Shown here one piece after another: positions 1-5,134 of a stretch of DNA of 5,134 nucleotides. Source of the stretch: Candidatus Eiseniibacteriota bacterium. GTDB lineage: Bacteria > Eisenbacteria > RBG-16-71-46 > CAIMUX01. The notes beneath the pieces are model-generated. The model was not told where the DNA came from. It searched no databases and saw only the letters and a list, made by a program, of their open reading frames with translations. The translations under genes were made by a program, and so were the position numbers. The stretch is taken from the NCBI GenBank assembly GCA_020431745.1, contig JAGQHR010000301.1, positions 1 to 5,134 of the forward strand, written 5' to 3'. The first letter of the stretch is position 1; every line of letters starts with the position of its first letter.

Positions 1-1
1 A

Positions 2-2170
2 CCCCTCTGCCGGACGTCGGTCCCGCCGTTTCGCGTGGCCGGCCGCTTGGTCCTGCCTTCCCTCAATCGCATCCAGCACGGAGCCGAGACGTTCCAGCTC
101 GAGCCGCGCGTCATGCTGGTTTTTCTCCATCTGGCGAGCCGTCCCGGGGAGGTCTTCTCGCGCGAAGACCTCTTCGAGACCGTGTGGCCCGACTCGGTGG
201 TCTGCGAGGAAGCGCTCACCCGCACGATCTCGGAGCTTCGCCGCGTCTTCCGGGACGATCCCAAGTCTTCGCGCGTCATCGAGACGATCCGCGGCGTGGG
301 TTACCGGTTGGTTGCACCCTTGGAAGCCTGCGGCGATATCCATACCGATACGGGCGCGTCCGACCGCCCGGATGAGGTTCCGCGTCCCTCGGACGGTGCG
401 AGCGCGCGGATCCTCCGTGCCACGCGATCCAAGCCCCGATCCCGCATCGTCGGGATCGGAATCGCAGCCGGGGCCGCGCTCGCGGGATGCGTCGCTCTCG
501 CGCTCGCGGTGCTGCCCCGTCCCGAGCCGCGTGGCACCTGGCGCGTGCGTCCTCTCACGAGCTATCCCGGTCCGGAGTATTCCCCGGCGATCTCACCGGA
601 CGGTTCGATGGTCGCGTTCAGTTGGCGAGGCGAGCATCCCGATGCCGAAGCGTCGCTCGATCTCTACGTCCTGTGTGTCGACGACGGCACGCCGGTGCGT
701 GTGACGACCGATCCCGGACCCGACCTCTATCCCGCCTGGTCCCCCGACGGCACTTCGATCGCGTATGCCGAGGGACAGGGGCGGGCGTTTCGACTCTGCA
801 CGGTTTCGGTCCTGGGTGGTCCGGTGCGTTCGCTCTGCACGGTCGACGCCGCCGTGGCCGGACTGGATTGGTCCCCCGACGGGAAGACCATCGCCTACGC
901 CGCGCACGACGATTCCACTTCCGGCTACCGCATCCACTTGCTCTCTTTGGAGTCCGGTCAGTCCCGATCCCTCGCGGTTCCGCACGAGCCTGGAGACTCC
1001 GACGTCTCACCGAGCTTCTCTCCGGATGGACGCACGATCGGGTTCGTCCGCACGCGGAGTCTGCACGACGAGGAGGTCGTGCTCTTCACGCCGGAGAGCG
1101 GGGAGACGCGCAGGCTGCACGGCGGCCGCAGTCGCGTTTCCGGATTGGATTGGCTCTCCGACTCGGTGCTCCTGCTCTCGTCCGCCGACATCGTCGACTA
1201 CGATCTCTGGAAGGTCGATCTGCGCACCGGCAAGCGCAGTCGGTTCGATCTCACGGGCCGTCCGGCCATCGAGCCCTCACTGGCAGCGGACGGCCGGCGC
1301 CTCGTCTACGGCGAGCTCACGTACGACTGCCACATCTGGGACATCGCGATCGACGATTCCGGGAGGGCGCATCCGAGCGCGACGCCGCTCATCGCCTCGA
1401 CGCGGATGGACCTCAATCCCGTTCCCTCTCCCGACGGACGATCGATCGCGTTCCTCTCGGACCGCACCGGAAGCACCGAGCTCTGGGTCGCGGACGCAGG
1501 CGGCGGGAACGAGCGCCGCCTCACGCGGAACCTCGGTTCGTACTTGGCCAGCCCGTGTTGGTCTCCCGACGGGAGCCGTCTTGCGGTTTCCGCGATGATC
1601 GAGGGAACGTTGCGAATCGTCCTCGTCGACGCGGCCTCGGAAACAGTCACGCCGCTCCCGGCGTCGGCGGGGCACGCGCAGACGATGGCATGGACTGCAT
1701 CCGGAGACTGGATCTACTACCGGGTCCAGACGGAAGACGGCTGGATGGTCTGTCGCCGGCATCCCGGAGACGGACCCGAACAGCGCGTCTCCGATCAGGG
1801 CTACACCGTCCTCGACGAGCTTTCCGACGGCCGACTCCTCTGTCGCAAGGACGGGGATCCCGCGCTCTGGACCCTCGACGGCGCCAGTGGACGCGCCGAG
1901 ATCCTCGTTCCCGGATCGATCGCGCGCGATTGGTTCAGCGTGGCGCTCGCCGCCGGCGGCCTCTACGTGCTCCGACGGGAGGCCGGGGAGTCCCGTCTCG
2001 AACGGTTCGACTTTGCGTCGGCGACGTCCGAATCGCTGGGAGTCGTGCCGTTGGACAGCGGCTTTCTCCGCGTGTCGTCCGACGGCTCGCGGCTGCTCTA
2101 CGACTGCACGACCGACTTCGGGCTGGATCTGATGGTCGCCGACCTCGCCGAACCGGATCGCGCGAGCTGA
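2..2170 (+). CDS. Membrane-anchored winged-helix regulator with PD40/TolB-type beta-propeller (5'-partial)
   Basis: Probable one-component transcription regulator of the CadC/ToxR-like type: a cytoplasmic OmpR-type winged helix binds DNA and an extracytoplasmic sensor domain receives a signal. Residues are numbered from the GTG at 35. The winged helix spans about 1-96, with conserved VWPD at 50-53, a recognition-helix region ALTRTISELRR at 60-70 and the wing motif GVGYRLVAP at 87-95. A basic linker (RSKPRSR, 131-137) precedes one hydrophobic helix at about 138-160, which places the N-terminus inside. Residues 165-711 carry about twelve propeller-blade motifs of the SPDG type, with glycines near 190, 239, 283, 332, 420, 468, 513, 557, 599, 641 and 684 plus a degenerate one near 376. 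The GTG at 35 is probably an internal valine: the frame is open to position 2, and the upstream residues PPFRV complete the FRVxGRLVxPSLNRI-like opening usual in this family. The true start therefore probably lies left of the window. The extracytoplasmic part has eight cysteines, including two LCTV motifs at 254-257 and 267-270. The target genes are unknown. Confidence 0.93.
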   Translation, partial: PLCRTSVPPFRVAGRLVLPSLNRIQHGAETFQLEPRVMLVFLHLASRPGEVFSREDLFETVWPDSVVCEEALTRTISELRRVFRDDPKSSRVIETIRGVGYRLVAPLEACGDIHTDTGASDRPDEVPRPSDGASARILRATRSKPRSRIVGIGIAAGAALAGCVALALAVLPRPEPRGTWRVRPLTSYPGPEYSPAISPDGSMVAFSWRGEHPDAEASLDLYVLCVDDGTPVRVTTDPGPDLYPAWSPDGTSIAYAEGQGRAFRLCTVSVLGGPVRSLCTVDAAVAGLDWSPDGKTIAYAAHDDSTSGYRIHLLSLESGQSRSLAVPHEPGDSDVSPSFSPDGRTIGFVRTRSLHDEEVVLFTPESGETRRLHGGRSRVSGLDWLSDSVLLLSSADIVDYDLWKVDLRTGKRSRFDLTGRPAIEPSLAADGRRLVYGELTYDCHIWDIAIDDSGRAHPSATPLIASTRMDLNPVPSPDGRSIAFLSDRTGSTELWVADAGGGNERRLTRNLGSYLASPCWSPDGSRLAVSAMIEGTLRIVLVDAASETVTPLPASAGHAQTMAWTASGDWIYYRVQTEDGWMVCRRHPGDGPEQRVSDQGYTVLDELSDGRLLCRKDGDPALWTLDGASGRAEILVPGSIARDWFSVALAAGGLYVLRREAGESRLERFDFASATSESLGVVPLDSGFLRVSSDGSRLLYDCTTDFGLDLMVADLAEPDRAS

Positions 2171-2309
2171 TCGGCTCCGGCCGCGGCTAGGACGCCTTCG
2201 CATCCCACCCGCAGCGATCCTTTCCCATCGATCAGCGAATCCGCAGCCGCTCTGCAGGTTCTTCCGGACCGTTCCTCCTAGCCTTCCGGCAGGTCGAATC
2301 GCTCAGCCG

Positions 2310-2351
2310 GGGAGCGATCGGCCTCGGCTCCCGCGCCGCTGCAGGCGCGGG
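2310..2351 (+). other. Two overlapping hairpins in the leader of the PD40 protein gene
   Basis: A perfect 8-bp GC stem (CCCGCGCC at 2330-2337, GGCGCGGG at 2344-2351) closes the six-base loop GCTGCA. A second 6-bp stem (GGGAGC at 2310-2315, GCTCCC at 2327-2332) shares bases 2330-2332 with it, so the two cannot form fully at the same time. There is no T-run after either stem, so a classical intrinsic terminator for the upstream gene is not supported. The pair ends about 45 bases before the ribosome binding site and could be leader structure or a terminator without a U-tract. The rest of the 241-base gap (2171-2411) shows no gene and no promoter I would defend. Confidence 0.4.
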
Positions 2352-2364
2352 GTCCGCAGAGGCC

Positions 2365-2384
2365 CCAGATGCGTCCAGATGCGC
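2365..2384 (+). repeat. Short tandem repeat, two 10-bp units
   Basis: CCAGATGCG occurs at 2365-2373 and again at 2375-2383, giving a 10-bp tandem period. Each copy contains an ATG (2369 and 2379). The second ATG is in frame with the downstream gene and would add 11 residues, but neither copy has a ribosome binding site as good as the one at 2397-2403. The repeat may be chance or slippage. Confidence 0.45.
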
Positions 2385-2396
2385 CTAGTTGCGCTC

Positions 2397-2403
2397 AAGG
2401 AGG
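2397..2403 (+). promoter_or_regulatory. Strong Shine-Dalgarno site that fixes the start at 2412
   Basis: AAGGAGG lies 8 bases before the ATG at 2412, close to ideal spacing. It selects this ATG over the in-frame ATG at 2379. The protein from 2412 begins with a clean signal peptide, whereas the longer version would put 11 extra residues in front of it. Confidence 0.9.
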
Positions 2404-2411
2404 TTGCGATC

Positions 2412-3626
2412 ATGAAACGTCTCGCGCCCGGAATCGTACTTTCCGTTCTGCTCGGCCTGTCGTTCGGCGCGCCTTGCCGGGCGGCCGGCGGTCCTCACGG
2501 ACTGTATCTGGGAGAAACACCGCCCGGCACTACGCCCGAGGTCTTCGCGCCGGGGATCATCTCGCTGCCCGATCGCTACGAGTACTGCATCGTCTTCTCT
2601 CCCGACCTCAGCGAGTGCGTCTTCGGAATCACCAACCTGACCTGGAGCGTGTTCACGATGTTCTACACGTCGATGGATGCGGACAGCGTCTGGTCCGCCA
2701 CCACCGGCGCACCGTTCCAGGGGGTGGGGGACGGATTGATGGCGACCTATGCCCGCGACGGGAGCCGCGTTCTGTTCGCGTCGTCGCGGCCTTCGTACCC
2801 GCCGGTCAATCTCTGGTCGTCGGCACGAAACGCGGGGGGATGGGATCCGCCGGTCCTGGTGCCGGATCCGGTGAGCTCGGCCGGGGACGAGTTCGGTCCC
2901 ACGCTCACCGCCGACGGCACGCTCTATTTCGTTTCGACGCGGGCGGGCGGCGCGGGCGAGGGGGATCTGTATCGTTCGGTTCCGGTGGGTGGGGAGTACA
3001 CCACCGTCGAGAATCTCGGTCCGCCGATCAACACCGCGTCCAACGAAGGGGCGCCCTACATCGCGGATGACGAGAGCTTTCTCATCTTCGAGTCGGCGCG
3101 GCCCGGCGGATACGGTCAGAGCGATCTGTACATCTCCTATCGGCAGGGCGATTCCTGGACCGAGCCGCAGAACCTGGGGCCGACGATCAACACGGAACAG
3201 ATCGAGGACGGCCCGTTCCTTTCGCCCGACGGAAAGTACCTGTTCTTCAATCGCCGGCAGGCCTATGTCACGACGACGCAAACCGACGTTTGGTGGGTCG
3301 ATGCGTCCGTGCTGCCGGGGCCGGCGGACGCACCGGAAGGGGATCTCGGCCTCGGATCCCTGTTGAGGCAGAACCAACCGAATCCCGCGAGCGACGCCAC
3401 CACCATCGCCTACACGGTGCCGGTGGCGGGGCGCGTGGAGATCGAAGTGCACGATGCGACGGGCCGGTTCGTGCGGAACCTCGTCGATCGGGTCCAGCAG
3501 CCGGGCGACTATTCCGTGGAGCTGCGCGCGGAATCCGGGTCCGACCTGCCCAGCGGCGTCTACTACTACCGGATGCTCCTCAGCGGGACGCCGGTCATGA
3601 CGCGGAAGATGCTCGTGGTGCGGTAG
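2412..3626 (+). CDS. Exported PD40 beta-propeller protein with C-terminal FlgD-Ig/T9SS-like sorting domain
   Basis: A 404-residue secreted or surface protein of unknown specific function. Residues 1-24 form a Sec-type signal peptide: basic MKR, a hydrophobic stretch, and probable cleavage near CRA/AGG. There is no convincing lipobox. The mature protein opens with YLGETPPGTTPEVFAPGI, a phrase common in this PD40 group. Five blade motifs follow at about 60-73, 111-124, 163-175, 215-228 and 268-281, spaced 51-53 residues apart. Two NLGPxIN phrases (201-207 and 254-260) and PGGYGQSDLYIS (231-242) match the WD40-like PD40 proteins often linked to OmpA-type envelope proteins. Residues about 318-404 resemble the FlgD-Ig/type IX secretion tail: LRQNQPNP at 318-325, GRFVRNLVD at 351-359, SGVYYYRM at 381-388 and the basic end TRKMLVVR. 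This suggests export across the outer membrane, but no secretion gene is in the window. The gene follows the regulator on the same strand after 241 bases, so it is probably transcribed separately. The stop codon sits in the loop of a strong hairpin. Confidence 0.94.
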   Translation: MKRLAPGIVLSVLLGLSFGAPCRAAGGPHGLYLGETPPGTTPEVFAPGIISLPDRYEYCIVFSPDLSECVFGITNLTWSVFTMFYTSMDADSVWSATTGAPFQGVGDGLMATYARDGSRVLFASSRPSYPPVNLWSSARNAGGWDPPVLVPDPVSSAGDEFGPTLTADGTLYFVSTRAGGAGEGDLYRSVPVGGEYTTVENLGPPINTASNEGAPYIADDESFLIFESARPGGYGQSDLYISYRQGDSWTEPQNLGPTINTEQIEDGPFLSPDGKYLFFNRRQAYVTTTQTDVWWVDASVLPGPADAPEGDLGLGSLLRQNQPNPASDATTIAYTVPVAGRVEIEVHDATGRFVRNLVDRVQQPGDYSVELRAESGSDLPSGVYYYRMLLSGTPVMTRKMLVVR

Positions 3627-3636
3627 CCGCACCGCG
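3614..3636 (+). terminator. Stop-codon-centred GC hairpin, possible terminator or 3'-end stabiliser
   Basis: A 10-bp stem pairs 3614-3623 with 3627-3636 (nine Watson-Crick pairs and one G-T wobble at 3616/3634). The three-base loop, 3624-3626, is exactly the TAG stop codon of the upstream gene. No T-run follows, so a standard intrinsic terminator is not shown. A structure like this could protect the mRNA 3' end or slow ribosomes at termination. The structure is seen directly; the role is inferred. Confidence 0.45.
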
Positions 3637-3664
3637 CCGGGTCGTCTGCGTCCGATGCAGTAGA

Positions 3665-3725
3665 GAGGGAGGGCCGGCCGACTTCGCCTCCCGGCCGGAT
3701 GCCGAACCGGGCGGCATCCTCCCTC
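3665..3725. other. Potential three-way-junction structure between convergent genes
   Basis: An outer stem GAGGGA (3665-3670) with TCCCTC (3720-3725) encloses two adjacent hairpins. The first pairs GGCCGG (3672-3677) with CCGGCC (3691-3696) around a 13-base loop. The second pairs GGATGCCG (3697-3704) with CGGCATCC (3712-3719) around a 7-base loop. All three stems are perfect, and only base 3671 is left unpaired at the junction. The same fold is possible on either strand, which would suit a bidirectional transcription-end region, but no T-tract is present on either side. Confidence 0.45.
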
Positions 3726-3784
3726 GCCGCTGGTTGGGGAACCAGCAGGAGAGCTCCGTCGATCATTGGCCCCCGCGGCGAGGG
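3721..3784. repeat. Perfect 10-bp inverted repeat enclosing a second perfect hairpin
   Basis: CCCTCGCCGC at 3721-3730 is the exact reverse complement of GCGGCGAGGG at 3775-3784. Between the arms, GCTGGTT (3729-3735) and AACCAGC (3740-3746) form a 7-bp stem with a GGGG loop; it overlaps the left arm by two bases. The left arm also overlaps the outer stem of the three-way structure at 3720-3725, so the two larger folds compete. The repeat ends 10 bases beyond the stop codon of the minus-strand gene (stop at 3795-3797), which makes it a candidate 3' structure for that transcript. Confidence 0.45.
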
Positions 3785-3794
3785 TCCTGATCGC

Positions 3795-5134
3795 TCAATC
3801 TCTTGATACCGTGCCCGTCGATACACGAGCCGCGATCCGATCGGCCGCTGCGGTGTCTCCCATCGCGGTCAACACCCGATGCAGGTTCTTGACGATCTCC
3901 TCGGTCGATTCGGGACTCGCGCCGTCGGTCGCATCGGCGATCCGGAGCGCCCGTTCCAGATCGGCGCGTGCCACCGCGAGTCGGCCCATGTCCTCGTAGA
4001 CCTCGGCCCGCATCCGCAGCGCGGGAACGGCCTTGGGATTCTCCGCGCCCAGCTTTCGCTCGACGATCGAAAGGGCCCGATCGGCGGTCGCCAGCGCGTC
4101 GTCGAGATCGCCCATCTGGCGATGGACCTCGCTCAGACCGATCAGGCTCAGCGCCACATCGGGATGATCCTCGCCGAGGATGCGCTCGCGATCGGCCAGG
4201 ACCTCCTGCTGCAGCACGAGCGCGGTGTCGATCCGGCCCTCCGCTACGAGAAGGTCGGCGATGTTCCCACGGATGGTGAGGATCCAGGGATGGCCGGGCG
4301 GCATGCTGCTCTCCACGGCGTGAAGCGCCCGTTCGCAGAGCTTGCGCGCCCCGGCATAGTCGCCCGCGGCGCTCAAGTGGACCGCGACGTTGTTGAGCAG
4401 CCCCACGATGTGGGGATGTCCCTCCCCGTACACCTTCTGCTGGATCTCGATGGACCGTTCCAGGGCCTGCGCGGCGCCGGTGTGGTCACCCATCTTCGAG
4501 AGGAGCGCCGAGTAGTTGTTGAGGGTGCCCGCGACCTCGGGCGAGCTGGCGCCGTACGCCTTTTCCTGGATGGCGATCGACCGCTGGTAGAGCGTTCCGG
4601 CCTCCTCGTAGTCGCCGACGTTGCTGTGGAAGTCGGCCAGCCGATCGAGGTACCGCACGAGCTCGAGGTTCTCGGGTCCGAGAACCTGCTCGGCGATCGC
4701 GAGTCCGTCCGTAAGGAGGGGGCGCGCCTTTTCGTAGTCGCCCAGCTCGTCGTAAACGACGCCCATCGTGGTGCGCAGACGGGCGCCGACCATCGAGTCG
4801 TCGCCGAAGCGCGCATCGACCGTCTTGGCGCCCTCGTCGATGAGCGTGCGGACGGTGACGTCGCGGCCGGCGTGCCGCGGTCCCGCCGAGCTCATCATGT
4901 CTTCGAGAAACGCCGCGACCGCGTCTGATTCCAGTCGCGCTTCCTGCTCGGCCGCGAGCGCGACCTCGGCACGTTCGCGTTGTCTTCCCGACTCGACCAG
5001 GGCGTAGGTGAGCGCGACGCCGGCAGCGACGATTCCGAACGCGATCGCTCCGCCGAGCGCGAAGGCGGTTCGGTTCCGGCGGGTGAACTTGGAGAATCGG
5101 TAGAGGGCGCTCGGCGGGCCGGCGACCACCGGTT
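3795..5134 (-). CDS. C-terminal part of a transmembrane Ser/Thr kinase-TPR protein (5'-partial)
   Basis: Only the tail of the gene is present. Residues are numbered from the GTG at 5129, which is almost certainly an internal valine: the frame stays open to the window edge, and PVVAGPPSALYRFSKFTRRNR resembles the stretch between the kinase domain and the membrane helix in bacterial PknB-type kinase-TPR proteins. A basic segment (RFSKFTRRNR, 11-20) precedes one hydrophobic helix at about 22-44, predicting a cytoplasmic N-terminus and an outside C-terminus. A charged helical linker at 45-79 leads to FLEDMMSSAGPRHAGRDVTVRTLID, the usual lead-in to this TPR array. Eight TPR units follow, with the turn glycine at 130, 172, 214, 256, 298, 340, 382 and 424, an exact 42-residue period of the kinesin-light-chain type. 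Phrases such as LGEDHPDVA and GDYEEA are typical. The array probably binds protein partners. The kinase domain cannot be seen, so kinase activity is inferred from the family; a TPR protein lacking a kinase is the alternative. The gene is convergent with the PD40 gene. Confidence 0.93.
   Translation of the reverse strand, partial: PVVAGPPSALYRFSKFTRRNRTAFALGGAIAFGIVAAGVALTYALVESGRQRERAEVALAAEQEARLESDAVAAFLEDMMSSAGPRHAGRDVTVRTLIDEGAKTVDARFGDDSMVGARLRTTMGVVYDELGDYEKARPLLTDGLAIAEQVLGPENLELVRYLDRLADFHSNVGDYEEAGTLYQRSIAIQEKAYGASSPEVAGTLNNYSALLSKMGDHTGAAQALERSIEIQQKVYGEGHPHIVGLLNNVAVHLSAAGDYAGARKLCERALHAVESSMPPGHPWILTIRGNIADLLVAEGRIDTALVLQQEVLADRERILGEDHPDVALSLIGLSEVHRQMGDLDDALATADRALSIVERKLGAENPKAVPALRMRAEVYEDMGRLAVARADLERALRIADATDGASPESTEEIVKNLHRVLTAMGDTAAADRIAARVSTGTVSRD

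Noticed and set aside
2180..2187. Eight-base palindrome GCCGCGGC just after the regulator stop codon
   Set aside because: It is too short and GC-biased to call an operator or terminator; such palindromes are frequent by chance at this composition.
487..2190. 567-residue open frame on the plus strand inside the regulator gene
   Set aside because: It is arginine-rich, low-complexity and has no recognisable domain. It is a shadow frame created by high GC content; the overlapping frame has clear domains along its whole length.
1277..2203. 308-residue minus-strand open frame opposite the regulator
   Set aside because: It lies antisense to well-formed propeller blades, is arginine-rich and has no recognisable domain.
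2379..2411. Upstream in-frame ATG that would lengthen the exported protein by 11 residues
   Set aside because: The AAGGAGG at 2397-2403 is correctly placed for the ATG at 2412, and the signal peptide starts naturally there.
2369..3070. 233-residue plus-strand frame starting at the first repeat ATG
   Set aside because: It overlaps the exported-protein gene in another frame, has no ribosome binding site and is arginine-rich.
2385..3632. 415-residue antisense open frame covering the whole exported-protein gene
   Set aside because: The translation is rich in arginine and histidine with no domain, signal peptide or ribosome binding site. Long antisense frames are expected opposite high-GC genes.
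3627..3794. A small gene or mobile element in the convergent gap
   Set aside because: I see no frame with a ribosome binding site, and the inverted repeats lack an intervening transposase or flanking target duplications.
3879..4928. 349-residue plus-strand open frame opposite the TPR gene
   Set aside because: The exact 42-residue TPR periodicity shows that the minus strand is the coding one; the plus-strand product resembles no family.

Overview
This high-GC window looks like chromosomal DNA from a Gram-negative, probably uncultured bacterium. Three clues point that way: a membrane-anchored OmpR/CadC-type regulator fused to TolB/PD40 beta-propeller repeats, a secreted PD40 protein ending in a FlgD-Ig/type IX-secretion-like tail, and the tail of a Ser/Thr kinase fused to kinesin-light-chain-like TPRs. 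The combination is typical of FCB-related or neighbouring lineages such as Eisenbacteria-, Krumholzibacteria- or Gemmatimonadota-like genomes. The lineage is an inference from protein architecture only. I see no rRNA, tRNA, CRISPR array, transposase or phage gene.

Layout. (1) Positions 2-2170, plus strand: a one-component transmembrane regulator with a cytoplasmic winged helix, one membrane helix and about twelve extracytoplasmic propeller blades. Its reading frame is open to the left edge and the true start is probably outside the window. (2) Positions 2171-2411: a 241-base gap with no gene. It holds a strong GC hairpin, an overlapping alternative hairpin, a short tandem repeat and a textbook ribosome binding site. 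(3) Positions 2412-3626, plus strand: a 404-residue exported PD40 propeller protein with a C-terminal sorting-type domain. (4) Positions 3627-3794: a 168-base gap between convergent genes, unusually dense in perfect inverted repeats, including a hairpin whose three-base loop is the stop codon of the upstream gene. (5) Positions 3795-5134, minus strand: the C-terminal part of a membrane Ser/Thr kinase-TPR protein, with its kinase domain beyond the right edge.

How they may work together. Two of the three proteins are membrane-spanning signalling proteins with large extracytoplasmic repeat domains, and the third is an exported propeller protein. A local envelope-sensing role is plausible, but the sequence does not prove that any of them interact. 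All domain calls come from reading motifs by eye; no database search was run. The most unusual DNA-level signal is the packed, partly mutually exclusive secondary structure between the two convergent genes.
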